In this document: in pieces, positions 8,386-18,392 of the stretch
How the letters are laid out: the number at the start of each line of letters is the position of its first letter
Position numbering within the stretch: the first letter of the stretch is position 1
NCBI RefSeq assembly: GCF_000069785.1
Contig: NC_010530.1
Coordinates: 304,001 to 368,000 of the forward strand
Reading direction: 5' to 3'
Length of the DNA stretch: 64,000 bases
Origin: Cupriavidus taiwanensis LMG 19424
Lineage (GTDB): Bacteria > Pseudomonadota > Gammaproteobacteria > Burkholderiales > Burkholderiaceae
The notes under the pieces: generated by a model
Database searches by the model: none
What the model saw: the letters and a program-made list of their open reading frames with translations, nothing else
Told to the model about the DNA's origin: nothing
Position numbers and translations under genes: made by a program

Positions 8386-10923
8386 TCAGCTTAAGCGTTC
8401 GATGGCCTCCGTCAAAGTCTGGCGTGTCTGCCAGTACGACTGCCAGGGGTCCGCCAGCTGGAAGCTCAGGTACTCGCGCGCATCGCGGATAGTCCACTGC
8501 GCGCCGCTTTTCAGCCTGGAAAGTTGTTCCCACGACACCGGCATGGACACGCCAAGGCCCGGCCGCGCACGTGCCGAGAACGCGGCGGCGGTGGTCTGCG
8601 AGAAGCCGTTGCGCAGGTAATCCACGAAGATGCGCCCCTTGCGGTTGGCGGCGCCGGAGCGGGCGGTGAAGCGCTGGGGCAGCGTGGCGGCCAGGTGCTT
8701 GACCGCCGCATGTGAAAACGCCTTCACTTCGTCGTAGGATCGCCGCGGTGCCAGCGGCACGACGACATGCAGGCCCTTGCCGCCGCTGGTCTTGAGCCAG
8801 CACTGCAGGCCCAGTTCGTCCAGCAGCGTGCGCACCAGCATGGCGGCTTCCAGCATGCTCTCCCACGCCACGCCTTCGCCGGGGTCCAGGTCGAAGATCA
8901 CCCGGTCCGGATGGTCGATATCGCGCGCGGTGGAATTCCAGGTGTGGAACTCCACCACGTTCATCTGGGCGGCCGCGACGATGGCTTCGGGCGAGTCGGC
9001 GGTCAGCAGGGCCGCGTGGCCGGGCCACAGCGAGACCGGCTGCTCGGTGAGGCCGGGCATGGCCGTCTCGGCATGCTTCTGGAAGAACGTGGGCGCGTCG
9101 ATGCCCTCCGGCGCGCGCACCAGTGAGAGCGGGCGATCCGCCAGGTGCGGCAGCATCACGGCGGCGACGCTCTCGTAGTAGCGCACCAGTTCCACCTTGG
9201 TAATACCTTTGGACCGGTCGATCACCCGCTCGGGATTGGTGACCTTGATGGCGGCAACGCCATGCGGCGTGACCGCGGTCTGCACCGGCTCGCGCCGGAT
9301 CGACTTGACCGTGTGGTCCGTGCGCAGCCCTTTGAATGACGCGTGGCGAACCTGCCCGTCCGGTGTCCACTCGGTGAACTCCACCTCAGCGACCAGCTTG
9401 GGCCGGACCCAGCGGACCACGGCAGGCCGTCGGCCGCCCCAGCGTCCGCTGCCGCGGGCCTCGGTCGCAAACGGACTGTCCTTCACTTTCAATGCCGCCA
9501 GGCGCTTGCGCAAGTCCGTGGCGGTGGCACTGTCCCAGCCGGTGCCCACGCCGCCCGCATAAACCAGGGCGCCATCCGCGTAGACGCCCAGATACAGCCT
9601 GCCCACCTCGGCGGCGGCGCCTTCGCGGTCCGAGAATCCGCCGATCACGAACTCCTGGCGCAGCTTGCATTTCGCCTTCAGCCAGCTCTGCGTGCGAGCC
9701 GAGACATAAGGGGAATCGGCGCGCTTGAAGATGAGGCCCTCCAGGCCGAGCCGGCATGCCGCCTGGAACATCTGCGCAGGCGGGGCGTCGAAGGCTTCGC
9801 TGAAGCGCACCCGCTCGGAGCGGCCGGCAACCAGTGCGGCGAGCTTCGCCCGGCGCTGCATCAGCGGCACCTCGCGCAGGTCGCGGCCTTCCCAGTAGGG
9901 CAGATCGAAGGCGAAGTACACGATCGCCTCATGGCGATGCCCGTCGATGGCGTTCTGCAACGCGTTGAAATCCGGCATGTCGTCGCGCAGCACGACGATC
10001 TCGCCATCCAGCCAGCCCTGCGAGATATCGAGCTTCTCGATTTCCGCCGCCAGCGAGATCAGCCTGCGCGTCCAGTCATGCCCGTTGCGGGTGAACAGCG
10101 TTGCCCGGGCATCGTCGATCCTTGCCAGGATCCGGTACCCGTCGAACTTGGTTTCGATGATCCAGCCGGTGCCGGAAGGGAGGGTGGGCGAGAGCGTGGC
10201 AAGCTGGGGCCGCAGCTTTGCCGGCAATGGCGCGCGCGGCGCATGCCGCATGGCTTGGTCCGGATCATCCTGGTCCGGGACGCCGGAGGCCTCGGGCACG
10301 GCGCCCAGCGGCCTGGCGATGACGCTGTCGGGCAGCGCGGCCAGGACATCGAATTCTGCCAGCGGACGCGCCCAGGCGTCGCGCTTCTTGAAGAGTATCC
10401 ATTGCTCGGACCTGTCGTCCGGTTTGGCGATGCGCACCAGTTCCCAGCGACCCGTCAGCTTTTCGCCGTGCAGGTCAAAGACCAGCTTGCCGGCGGCCAT
10501 GCCGTCATGCGGGTCGCCCACCGGCGTCCACGTGCCGCGGTCCCAGACGATCACCGACCCGGCGCCATACTGGTTCGGCGGGATCTCGCCTTCGAAGCCG
10601 GCATAGTCGAGCGGGTGGTCTTCGACATGGACGGCGATGCGCTTCTCGGCCGGGTCGTAGCACGGTCCCTTTGGCACCGCCCAGCTGAGCAGCACGCCGC
10701 CGAGCTCGAGCCGGAAATCGTAGTGCAGGCGCCTGGCCCAGTGCTTCTGGACGACGAACCGCAGCGGCCCCGCTTCCTGGCGCGGCCGGGGCGGCGCTGC
10801 CTTTCCGCTGGGTTCGGGCGTGACGCCGAAATTCCTCTTCTTGCTGTAACGCTCGAGGCCGCCAGCGGGCGCCGTGCCGCCATGCCTGGCGGCGACGGTA
10901 GCGCGGGGCTTGCGGCCTGCCAT
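8386..10923 (-). CDS. ligD: ATP-dependent DNA ligase LigD (phosphoesterase-ligase-polymerase)
   Basis: LigD processes, fills and seals breaks held by Ku. Domain order is phosphoesterase, ligase, polymerase, the Pseudomonas arrangement rather than the mycobacterial one. The N-terminal 3'-phosphoesterase domain (about 30-195) includes HWARRLHYDFRLELGG and AVPKGP. The central ligase (about 230-530) contains ETKFDGYR with the adenylated Lys, and later EGLIFKRADSPY. The C-terminal primase-polymerase (about 550-845) has the metal-binding DLDPGEG and the FQKHAE motif. ATG 10923 gives MAGRKPRATVAARHGG, a basic N-terminal tail; a GTG at 10983 is possible but less convincing. The product is 845 aa. It is the first gene of the ligD-ku-MerR/TPR operon. 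Confidence 0.94.
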   Translation of the reverse strand: MAGRKPRATVAARHGGTAPAGGLERYSKKRNFGVTPEPSGKAAPPRPRQEAGPLRFVVQKHWARRLHYDFRLELGGVLLSWAVPKGPCYDPAEKRIAVHVEDHPLDYAGFEGEIPPNQYGAGSVIVWDRGTWTPVGDPHDGMAAGKLVFDLHGEKLTGRWELVRIAKPDDRSEQWILFKKRDAWARPLAEFDVLAALPDSVIARPLGAVPEASGVPDQDDPDQAMRHAPRAPLPAKLRPQLATLSPTLPSGTGWIIETKFDGYRILARIDDARATLFTRNGHDWTRRLISLAAEIEKLDISQGWLDGEIVVLRDDMPDFNALQNAIDGHRHEAIVYFAFDLPYWEGRDLREVPLMQRRAKLAALVAGRSERVRFSEAFDAPPAQMFQAACRLGLEGLIFKRADSPYVSARTQSWLKAKCKLRQEFVIGGFSDREGAAAEVGRLYLGVYADGALVYAGGVGTGWDSATATDLRKRLAALKVKDSPFATEARGSGRWGGRRPAVVRWVRPKLVAEVEFTEWTPDGQVRHASFKGLRTDHTVKSIRREPVQTAVTPHGVAAIKVTNPERVIDRSKGITKVELVRYYESVAAVMLPHLADRPLSLVRAPEGIDAPTFFQKHAETAMPGLTEQPVSLWPGHAALLTADSPEAIVAAAQMNVVEFHTWNSTARDIDHPDRVIFDLDPGEGVAWESMLEAAMLVRTLLDELGLQCWLKTSGGKGLHVVVPLAPRRSYDEVKAFSHAAVKHLAATLPQRFTARSGAANRKGRIFVDYLRNGFSQTTAAAFSARARPGLGVSMPVSWEQLSRLKSGAQWTIRDAREYLSFQLADPWQSYWQTRQTLTEAIERLS

Positions 10924-11158
10924 GGCAATGCCCGGTGTGGTTGCGGGGATCAGCGGACCCGGGCGCGCGCGCAGGGCACCCACGCCGCGGCGTGACCCGA
11001 CCCATCGAGGGATACGACGTGGAGGTGCTGTCCGGCCATGGCGGTCTCCCCGGAGTGATGCGGCCAGTCTGCGCGCGCACGCGGACGCGGACTATCGGAA
11101 GCCGTCTGACAAGATGCGCGGCGAAGTGCATCTTGCGACAGGCGCGAGCCTTGCGCTA

Positions 11159-12340
11159 TCACCTGTCGAGCTGGCCCGACGCGGAGAACCGGTAGCGCCC
11201 TTCCATAAACCCAAGCCCGAACAGGCCCAGCACCGTGTCATAGTAGGTCGGGCCGCCTGGCCCCGGCGGTGCGCCCACAATCTTCTGCGCACGTGCCATC
11301 TGGGTGGCCAGAGCGGGCGAGCCAGCGGCCTGCAGGAACGGCAGCAGCGCGGCGGAGAAAGCGGGCGGTCCGATGCCTTCGACCTTGCCGCTTTCGGCGT
11401 ACATCTTCTCCGGCGGTGCCGCACGCCCTGCCAGGCGCGCCGCATTGGGCAGCAGCGCCTGCATGATCGCGCCCCACGTACTGTCTTGATCAGGCGTCAT
11501 GCCAGCCCACAGGTAGACCCGCACGGCGTCATAGCTGCTGACGTCTCCCTTGACCGGATCGCGCACGAATCCCTGCCGGCGCCCCCCGACGCGGTAGGCC
11601 GACCAGTCCGGCACGATGCCGGCATGGGACACCGCGCCGATCAGCCTGGCCACCTGTGCGGCCAGCTTGTCCCACGGGCCGGACGGGTCGAAGGCGGCGA
11701 GCCGGCGCAGCAGCGGTACCGGCAGATAGCTGGCATTGAGACGCCAGCGGCGCGAGCCGTCGGGGCCATCGTCGATAAACCCTTGCGGACCGGGCAGCAG
11801 CATCGGGCCGAAGCCGGGCAATGTCACCACCTCCTGCGCTGCCACCCGCCGCAGCAAGGCACGTGCCGCGTCAGCGTAGGAAGGGGCTTGCCACAGGCGC
11901 GCCGCCTCCGCCAGCGCGAACGCGAACCACAGGTCGGCATCGGCAGCCGGATTGCGGTCCAGCACGCCCCACGTGCCGTCGGCGCGCCGGCCCCACTGCC
12001 ATGCCGGCAGCTTGTCGTCCAGGCGACCATTGCCAAGGTGGGCGACGCTCCAGCGCCACAGACGGTCGAACGCATCGCGGTCATCGGCGACCAGCGCGAA
12101 CACCATGCCGTAGGACTGGCCCTCGGAGGTGCTTTGCAACGTGGGCGTGGAGTAGTCGATGACGCGCCCATCCGCCTGCACGAAGCGTTCCAGAAACTGC
12201 CGGTAGAGCGGCCAGCGGGATGCGCGCCGCGTGGCAGGCGGCGCGTGGGCGCGCGTCTCGGTGGGCCATGCGGCGGTCAGCGCGCTGGCGCCGAGCGCGC
12301 AGGCATAAGTCACGTAACGGCGGCGGGTTTGGTCGGTCAT
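11159..12340 (-). CDS. bcsZ: Glycoside hydrolase family 8 endoglucanase, BcsZ type
   Basis: BcsZ is a periplasmic endo-beta-1,4-glucanase that trims cellulose during its secretion. The 393-residue product has a basic N-terminus with an Arg-rich stretch (TRRRYVTYACALGAS) and a hydrophobic segment ending at RAHA, giving a Sec or possibly Tat signal peptide. The GH8 signature STSEGQSYGMVFALVADDRD (about 68-87) contains the expected catalytic Glu in SEGQSYGM. DADLWFAFALAEAARLW provides the second conserved acid, and SYDAVRVYLWAGM the C-terminal motif. No cellulose synthase genes are adjacent, so it is an orphan here. ATG 12340 was chosen for the signal peptide; the frame stays open upstream to 12400. 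Confidence 0.85.
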   Translation of the reverse strand: MTDQTRRRYVTYACALGASALTAAWPTETRAHAPPATRRASRWPLYRQFLERFVQADGRVIDYSTPTLQSTSEGQSYGMVFALVADDRDAFDRLWRWSVAHLGNGRLDDKLPAWQWGRRADGTWGVLDRNPAADADLWFAFALAEAARLWQAPSYADAARALLRRVAAQEVVTLPGFGPMLLPGPQGFIDDGPDGSRRWRLNASYLPVPLLRRLAAFDPSGPWDKLAAQVARLIGAVSHAGIVPDWSAYRVGGRRQGFVRDPVKGDVSSYDAVRVYLWAGMTPDQDSTWGAIMQALLPNAARLAGRAAPPEKMYAESGKVEGIGPPAFSAALLPFLQAAGSPALATQMARAQKIVGAPPGPGGPTYYDTVLGLFGLGFMEGRYRFSASGQLDR

Positions 12341-12526
12341 GGCGAACGGGGGCCGCCCATCGCGGCGCCCGGTTTCCGCAGAGTTTATGTCACAACGCAT
12401 TCAGGCCGGCGGGCGGCGCCAACCCTTTCCGGCTCCCGCTTGAGTTTCATTTCGATCGAGCATGGTGTTCCCGGCAACTGCGGAATTCGAGCCTCATAAC
12501 GCGGGGCGCCCCGACCCGTCCTGGGC

Positions 12527-13063
12527 TCAGCGCAGCACGCGATAGGACGACTGCACCAGTCCCGAGGGGAAGTGATGGCTCGACTCGAGCTTCAGGCTCA
12601 CGTCGCCCGGCAGCGCGCCGAACAATGGCCTGCCTGTCCCGATCAGCACCGGCACCGTGGTGACCACCATGTCGGCGATCAATCCGTCGCGAAGGAAGGA
12701 CTGCACCACCTGGCCGCCATCGACGTAGACGCGCCGCACGCCTTCCGCCTCCAGTTGCGCCATCGCGTCCGCGGGCGTGGCCTCCGAGAATCGCACCTTG
12801 CCTTGCAAGGCCTCGGGCACCGGCTTGCCGGCCAGTTGCCGGGATAGCACCACCACCGGACGGTCGTAGGCCCATTCGCCCATCGTGATGATCTTTTCAT
12901 AGCTGCCACGGCCCATCACGATCGCGTCCTTGTCGGCGATGAAGGCTGTGTAGCCATGGTCTTCAGCGGGGTCATCGCGCTCCAGGAGCCAGCCGATGTC
13001 GCCATCGGGGCGGGCGATGAAACCGTCAAGGCTGGTGGCAATGAAGACGTGTCCGGTGATCAT
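12527..13063 (-). CDS. Dihydrofolate reductase-fold family protein (RibD C-terminal type)
   Basis: A 178-residue soluble protein with the DHFR/RibD reductase fold. It contains VFIATSLDGFIARPDGDIGW at the N-terminus, DAIVMGRGSYEKI in the middle, VYVDGGQVVQSFL for the NADPH-binding region and PVLIGTGRPLFG near the C-terminus. These are hallmarks of the small stand-alone RibD_C group, whose substrates are mostly unknown; a true folate reductase role should not be assumed. ATG 13063 is supported by AGAGGA six bases upstream. It lies 79 bases downstream of the ABC-F gene's end on the same... opposite-facing neighbours are absent, so it may share a transcript with bcsZ. Confidence 0.82.
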   Translation of the reverse strand: MITGHVFIATSLDGFIARPDGDIGWLLERDDPAEDHGYTAFIADKDAIVMGRGSYEKIITMGEWAYDRPVVVLSRQLAGKPVPEALQGKVRFSEATPADAMAQLEAEGVRRVYVDGGQVVQSFLRDGLIADMVVTTVPVLIGTGRPLFGALPGDVSLKLESSHHFPSGLVQSSYRVLR

Positions 13064-13141
13064 GGAGATTCCTCTTGTTCTGTCGGCATCGAAATGGACC
13101 TGCAGGGGCGCATTGTAGGTCCACAAGTCAAGGTGCCGGCA

Positions 13142-14755
13142 TCACCATGGCTGCATGCGCCAGCCTTGTTCCGTCGCCACCAGCCGGTCCGTCAGGCCAA
13201 GGTTGTTCATGAACGCATCGTCGTGGGACACCACGACCAGCGCGCCCCGGTAGCCGCGCAACATGGCTTCCAGCGCCTGTGCCGAAGGCAGGTCCAGATG
13301 GTTGCTGGGCTCATCCAGCAATAGCAGCTGCGGAGGCGGATCGGCATACAGCACGCACGCCAGCGCCGCCTTGAGCCGCTCGCCGCCGCTGAGCGAGCCG
13401 CCGGGCACGGCAATCTTCCCGCTATCCAGGCCAAGGTGCGCAAGGCGCGTGCGCAGATCGCCTTCGCGAGCCGTCGGGTTTGCCGCCAGCATCTGCTCCA
13501 GCACGGTTCGCCGCGGGTCCAGGTTGGCCAGCCGCTGGTCCAGGTAGATGCCTTCCACCAGAAGCCTGCATGTGCCGGCCACAGGCTGCAGCTGACGCGC
13601 GAGCACCTTGAGCAAGGTCGACTTGCCGCTGCCATTGGGGCCGACCACACCCATGCGCTGCTGCCCCGTCAACGTGAGGCTGAGCTGGCGCGTGGCACCC
13701 TGGACCAAGGGCAGCGCCACGGCCTCCAGTTCCGCGACACGTTTTTGCGAAGCCAGCGCAACCGGCAGTTCATGCACCACGATGACCTGGTCGTTTCCAA
13801 GCCGCTGCGCGGCCTCGCGCACGCGCTCGGCCAGTTCAAGCCGGGTCTCGGCATGCTGCTGGCGCAGCTTGCCGGCCGAACTTTCGCTGCGTTCCTTTTG
13901 CCGGCCCAGCAGGATCCTGGCCTGGTTGGCCTCTTGTCCCTGCCGGTTGCCGCGGGCCTGGCGCCGCTCCAGGCGTTCGCGTTGCTCGCGCAGGGACTGC
14001 TCTTCGCGCCGGCGTTCGAGCTTGCGTTGTTCCAGTTGCTGGATCGCGGCCTGCCGCTCGCGCTCCTTGCATTGCGCGTAGAAGGTGTAGTTGCCCCCAT
14101 AGCTGCGCAGCCCCAGCGAAGACAACTCGACGACGCGCGCCATTGTGTCCAGCAAGTGCCGGTCATGGCTTACCACCAGCAGACCGCGCGGCCAACGCTG
14201 CAGTTGCTCGATCAGCGCCTGCTGGTTCGGCCGGTCAAGGTGATTGCTGGGCTCGTCCAGGATCAGGAAATCGGCATCCGACAACAGGGCGCCGATCAGC
14301 GCGACGCGCATGGCTTCGCCACCGCTGAGCACGCTGGCAGGCGTCGCGGCATCGAGATGGTCCAGGCCATTGCGCACCAGTTCGTCCTGCAACCGCAGGC
14401 GTACATCCCAGCGCTCGCCCACCGCATCGAAATCTTCGGGCGCGCTGCTGCCCGCCTCGATGCGTTCGAGCGCATCGAGTGTGGCCTGCGCACCGGCCAG
14501 GCCTGCCACCGTAGCGCCAGGCGCAGGCGATATCTGCTGGTCGAGGTAGTACACGCTCCCGGAGCGCGTGCAGCGCCCGCTGGCTGGCTGCAATTGTCCG
14601 GCCAGCAAGCGCGCCAGCACCGTCTTGCCGGCGCCATTGCGCCCGACCAGGCCGGTGGCACGCTGGTCGAACTGTTCGGTGAGGTCGGAGAAAAGCGTCC
14701 TGCCGTCGGGCAGAACATAGGACACGCCTTCCAGCGTGAGACAGGGTTGCGTCAT
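13142..14755 (-). CDS. ABC-F family ATPase (ribosome-associated type)
   Basis: The 537-residue protein has two fused ABC ATPase domains and no membrane segments, which defines ABC-F proteins, factors that act on the ribosome. The first domain has Walker A GLVGRNGAGKT and signature/Walker B LSGGEAMRVALIGALLSDAD followed by FLILDEPSNHLD. The second has GVVGPNGSGKST and LSGGERLKAALACVLY followed by LLLLDEPSNHLD. Between them (about 225-310) lies a long, highly charged Arg/Glu/Gln helix, the P-site tRNA-interaction linker region, longer than in EttA. It cannot be assigned to a resistance or housekeeping subfamily by reading alone. ATG 14755 gives MTQPCLTLEGVSYVL, a typical start. Confidence 0.9.
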   Translation of the reverse strand: MTQPCLTLEGVSYVLPDGRTLFSDLTEQFDQRATGLVGRNGAGKTVLARLLAGQLQPASGRCTRSGSVYYLDQQISPAPGATVAGLAGAQATLDALERIEAGSSAPEDFDAVGERWDVRLRLQDELVRNGLDHLDAATPASVLSGGEAMRVALIGALLSDADFLILDEPSNHLDRPNQQALIEQLQRWPRGLLVVSHDRHLLDTMARVVELSSLGLRSYGGNYTFYAQCKERERQAAIQQLEQRKLERRREEQSLREQRERLERRQARGNRQGQEANQARILLGRQKERSESSAGKLRQQHAETRLELAERVREAAQRLGNDQVIVVHELPVALASQKRVAELEAVALPLVQGATRQLSLTLTGQQRMGVVGPNGSGKSTLLKVLARQLQPVAGTCRLLVEGIYLDQRLANLDPRRTVLEQMLAANPTAREGDLRTRLAHLGLDSGKIAVPGGSLSGGERLKAALACVLYADPPPQLLLLDEPSNHLDLPSAQALEAMLRGYRGALVVVSHDDAFMNNLGLTDRLVATEQGWRMQPW

Positions 14756-14998
14756 GTGTCGATTCCAAGGATGCCAGGGACTCCCCCTGCTCATGGGGGG
14801 TAGGTGGGAGACTGGCCGTCATGAAGACGGCGGCATCAATGGCGCATGACGAGTACCTCGGTGATGGGGCTGGCCGCAATGTTAAAAGCATCCGCGGCGC
14901 GGCGCAATCTTGCGCAACGCGTACGGACGCTTGGTCAGGCGTCGTGTGGACGCTGGCCGCGCGTCTACGCCCGGCGGGCATAGGCGCAGCGGCAGCCT

Positions 14999-16021
14999 TC
15001 AGCTGGCGGTGCTTTCCTGCGCCGCGTCATATTTCCCCAGGCACGCCATGCCATTCAGCCGCGACCGCAGCAGCAGCGCCTGTTGCGCCTGCGCGGCGTT
15101 GGCGGCGTCGCCGCGCCAGGCCAGCAGGGGCGGTTCCTGCAGCGCGCGCCCGTAGGAGAAGGACAGCCGCCATGGCAGCGGCGCCAGGCGGTTCATGGCG
15201 TCGAGGTTGGCGGTGGCTTCGCTGGGAGTCTGTCCGCCGGACAGGAAGAAGATGCCCGGCACCGCCGCGGGCACGGTGCGCTTGAGCACCTGCACGGTGT
15301 GCATCGCGACCTCCGACGGTGGCGCGTGGCCGGCATCCTTGCCCGGCAGCACCATGCTGGGCTTGAGCAGCATGTGTTCCAGTGCCACACCGTAGCGGTG
15401 CAGGGCGTGGAAGACTTCATGCAGCACGGCCTCGGTCACCTGGGCGCAACGAGCCATCGAGTGGCCGCCATCCATCAGCACTTCGGGTTCGACGATCGGC
15501 ACCACGCCGGCCTGCTGGCAGATCGCGGCGTAGCGGGCCAGCGCTTCGGCGTTGGCCTGCACGGCGGCGAGACCGGGGAGGGTGTCGGACACGTTGTAGA
15601 CCGCGCGCCACTTGGCAAAACGCGCGCCTTGTTGCCGGTAGGCGGCCAGCCGCTTGCCCAGGCCGTCGAGGCCCTCGGTGATCTCGTCGCCGGGAGCGAG
15701 CGCCAGGGCGAGCTTGCCCTTGTCGACCTTGATGCCGGGCACGATGCCCTGGCGCGCGGCCAGTTCGGGCAAGGGCGTGCCGTCGTCCGCGCTCTGGCCC
15801 AGCGTTTCCTCGTAGAGGATCACGCCGCTGATGAACTCGCCCAGCCCCGGCGTGCCCAGCAGCAGTTGCCGCCATGCGCGCCGGTTTTCCTCGCTCGATT
15901 CCACGCCGATACGCTCGAACCGCTTGGCGATGGTCGGCCCGCTCTCGTCGGCGGCCAACAGGCCCTTGCCCGGCTGTGCCAGGGCATCCACGGTGGCTTG
16001 CAGTTCACTTGATGTGTCCAT
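14999..16021 (-). CDS. Class I fructose-bisphosphate aldolase
   Basis: The 340-residue enzyme cleaves fructose-1,6-bisphosphate to dihydroxyacetone phosphate and glyceraldehyde-3-phosphate through a Schiff base. It aligns by eye with the eukaryotic-type class I family: GKGLLAADESGPTIAKRFE near the N-terminus, GVILYEETL, VPIVEPEVLMDGGHS, and EHMLLKPSMVLPGKD, in which the Lys of LLKPSMV is the Schiff-base residue. FFLSGGQTPSEATANLDAMN and LSFSYGRALQ complete the C-terminal half. ATG 16021 follows GGAG by eight bases and gives MDTSSELQATVDALAQPGKG. It is divergent from ilvD, with 282 bp between the two starts. Confidence 0.93.
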   Translation of the reverse strand: MDTSSELQATVDALAQPGKGLLAADESGPTIAKRFERIGVESSEENRRAWRQLLLGTPGLGEFISGVILYEETLGQSADDGTPLPELAARQGIVPGIKVDKGKLALALAPGDEITEGLDGLGKRLAAYRQQGARFAKWRAVYNVSDTLPGLAAVQANAEALARYAAICQQAGVVPIVEPEVLMDGGHSMARCAQVTEAVLHEVFHALHRYGVALEHMLLKPSMVLPGKDAGHAPPSEVAMHTVQVLKRTVPAAVPGIFFLSGGQTPSEATANLDAMNRLAPLPWRLSFSYGRALQEPPLLAWRGDAANAAQAQQALLLRSRLNGMACLGKYDAAQESTAS

Positions 16022-16303
16022 GACGTTGCTCCGCGCAGGTGACATAAGCGCAAGCATTTCCCCGAAACGGCGATCGCGCAAGGGCGTCGGGCGCAAAGGG
16101 CGCGTGCCCATGGTGGCCGTCCGAACATTGCGCCCGGTTCTCGCGTGCCGGACGCCACGGGCGGGGCGGCATATCGTGCCCGGCCGGCTGTGGGATAATT
16201 GCCGCTTTGCCCACGGCGCAGCTCAAGAGGTTGATCGCACGGGCATGCCAGGGCCCTTATTCCCGCGGCCCGCTTCCTACCGCGATACTTCTAAAGCAAG
16301 ACC

Positions 16304-18163
16304 ATGCCCACATACCGTTCCAAAACCTCCACCGCCGGCCGCAACATGGCGGGGGCGCGCTCGCTGTGGCGCGCCACCGGCATGAAAGACGAAGACTTCT
16401 CCAAGCCCATCATCGCCGTGGTCAACTCCTTCACGCAGTTCGTGCCGGGGCACGTGCACCTGAAGGACCTGGGCCAGCTGGTTGCGCGTGAGATCGAGGC
16501 CGCGGGCGGCGTGGCCAAGGAGTTCAACACCATTGCGGTCGACGATGGCATCGCCATGGGCCACGATGGCATGCTGTATTCGCTGCCCAGCCGCGACATC
16601 ATTGCCGACTCGGTCGAATACATGGTCAACGCGCACTGCGCCGACGCCATGGTGTGCATCTCCAACTGCGACAAGATCACCCCGGGCATGCTGATGGCAG
16701 CGATGCGCCTGAACATCCCGGTGATCTTTGTCTCGGGCGGGCCGATGGAAGCCGGCAAGACGCGCCTGGCCAACCCCGTGACCAAGGCGATGGAGTTCAA
16801 GAAGCTGGACCTGGTCGACGCCATGGTGATCGCCGCCGACAGCGCGTATTCCGACGCCGACGTGGCCGAGGTGGAGCGTTCCGCCTGCCCGACCTGCGGC
16901 TCTTGCTCGGGCATGTTCACCGCCAACTCCATGAACTGCCTGACCGAGGCGCTGGGCCTGTCTCTGCCCGGCAACGGCACGGTGGTGGCCACGCACGCGG
17001 ACCGCGAGCAGTTGTTCAAGCGCGCCGGCCGCCGCATCGTCGAACTGGCGCGCCAGTACTACGAACAGGAAGACGCGCGCGTGCTGCCGCGCGCGGTAGG
17101 CTTCAAGGCGTTCGAGAATGCCATGACGCTGGACATCGCCATGGGCGGTTCCACCAACACCATCCTGCACCTGCTGGCGATCGCGCGCGAGGCGGAAATC
17201 GACTTCGACATGACCGACATCGACCGACTGTCGCGCGTGGTGCCGCAGCTGTGCAAGGTTGCGCCCAACACCAACAAGTACCACATCGAGGATGTGCACC
17301 GCGCCGGCGGCATCATGGCCATCCTGGGCGAACTGGAGCGCGCCGGCAAGCTGCACACCGACGTGCCCACCGTGCACGCCCCCACGCTGAAGGACGCCCT
17401 GGCGCAGTGGGACATCACCCGCACCCAGGACGAGGCCGTCAGGCAGTTCTACCTGGCCGGCCCGGCCGGCATCCCGACCCAGGTCGCGTTCAGCCAGAAC
17501 ACGCGCTGGCCCAGCCTGGACCTGGACCGCGCCGAAGGCTGCATCCGCTCCTACGAGCACGCCTTCTCCAAGGAAGGCGGCCTGGCGGTGCTGACCGGCA
17601 ACATCGCGCTCGACGGCTGCGTGGTGAAGACCGCCGGCGTCGACGAAAGCATTCTGGTGTTCGAGGGCACCGCCCACGTCACCGAATCGCAGGACGAAGC
17701 GGTCGAGAACATCCTCAACGACAAGGTCAAGGCCGGCGACGTGGTGATCGTACGCTACGAAGGGCCGAAGGGCGGCCCCGGCATGCAGGAAATGCTCTAC
17801 CCGACGAGCTACATCAAGTCCAAGGGGCTGGGCAAGGCCTGCGCGCTGCTGACCGACGGCCGCTTCTCCGGCGGCACCTCGGGCCTGTCCATCGGCCACT
17901 GCTCGCCCGAAGCCGCGGCCGGCGGCGCCATCGGCCTGGTGCAGGACGGCGACAAGATCCGCATCGACATTCCCAACCGCACTATCAACGTACTGGTCTC
18001 CGACGAGGAACTGGCACGCCGCCGCGAAGCGCAGAACGCCAAGGGCTGGAAACCGGCCAAGCCGCGTCCGCGCAAGGTGTCGGCGGCGCTGAAGGCGTAT
18101 GCCAAGCTGGTGATGTCGGCGGACAAGGGCGCGGTGCGGGATTTGTCGTTGCTGGATGATTGA
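16304..18163 (+). CDS. ilvD: Dihydroxy-acid dehydratase IlvD
   Basis: IlvD converts 2,3-dihydroxy-isovalerate and 2,3-dihydroxy-3-methylvalerate to the 2-keto acids of valine and isoleucine synthesis, using an Fe-S cluster. The 619-residue length matches the E. coli-type enzyme. It begins [20 protein letters not shown]. Cluster cysteines are visible in [18 protein letters not shown] and [19 protein letters not shown], and the C-terminus has the substrate-binding [16 protein letters not shown] with [10 protein letters not shown]. It is a single gene, not in an ilv cluster, followed by a strong terminator 38 bases after its stop. Confidence 0.96.
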   Translation: MPTYRSKTSTAGRNMAGARSLWRATGMKDEDFSKPIIAVVNSFTQFVPGHVHLKDLGQLVAREIEAAGGVAKEFNTIAVDDGIAMGHDGMLYSLPSRDIIADSVEYMVNAHCADAMVCISNCDKITPGMLMAAMRLNIPVIFVSGGPMEAGKTRLANPVTKAMEFKKLDLVDAMVIAADSAYSDADVAEVERSACPTCGSCSGMFTANSMNCLTEALGLSLPGNGTVVATHADREQLFKRAGRRIVELARQYYEQEDARVLPRAVGFKAFENAMTLDIAMGGSTNTILHLLAIAREAEIDFDMTDIDRLSRVVPQLCKVAPNTNKYHIEDVHRAGGIMAILGELERAGKLHTDVPTVHAPTLKDALAQWDITRTQDEAVRQFYLAGPAGIPTQVAFSQNTRWPSLDLDRAEGCIRSYEHAFSKEGGLAVLTGNIALDGCVVKTAGVDESILVFEGTAHVTESQDEAVENILNDKVKAGDVVIVRYEGPKGGPGMQEMLYPTSYIKSKGLGKACALLTDGRFSGGTSGLSIGHCSPEAAAGGAIGLVQDGDKIRIDIPNRTINVLVSDEELARRREAQNAKGWKPAKPRPRKVSAALKAYAKLVMSADKGAVRDLSLLDD

Positions 18164-18201
18164 TGCGAGGGGCGGGCTGGATGCCCGCTTGCGTCAAGGG
18201 G

Positions 18202-18228
18202 AAGCCGCTCTTTGGAGCGGCTTTTTTT
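18202..18228 (+). terminator. Rho-independent terminator of ilvD
   Basis: A perfect 9-bp stem AAGCCGCTC / GAGCGGCTT (18202-18210 with 18215-18223) with a TTTG loop runs directly into a run of T residues ending at 18228. It lies 38 bases after the ilvD stop, and the next gene downstream is functionally unrelated. Confidence 0.92.
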
Positions 18229-18261
18229 GTCAAGCGAAGCCGGGCAGACGCCCTCATGATG

Positions 18262-18310
18262 GTTTCTTTAATCTGATAAAAACATATATAAATATCATTT
18301 AATACATTGC
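18262..18310 (+). promoter_or_regulatory. AT-rich probable promoter region of the vgrG module
   Basis: About 49 bases of strongly AT-rich DNA, with ATAAAAACATATATAAATAT at its core, interrupt sequence that is otherwise about 65% GC. It lies after the ilvD terminator and 80-130 bases before vgrG. A -10-like TATAAA/TATATA is present, but I cannot fix a confident -35. AT-rich leaders are typical of H-NS-silenced acquired operons such as T6SS cargo modules. Confidence 0.4.
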
Positions 18311-18392
18311 TGATGGGATTCCGTGCCGTTTCGGGGCAGATTCGCATGTTCGCCCATCGGCGATTGCGCTGCTGCCCTGGTTGGACGGGAAA

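Noticed and set aside
14965..14983. Hairpin after the aldolase gene as terminator
   Set aside because: The 8-bp stem (CTACGCCC/GGGCATAG, one wobble) has no T-tract on either strand; it may be only an RNA 3' end or chance.
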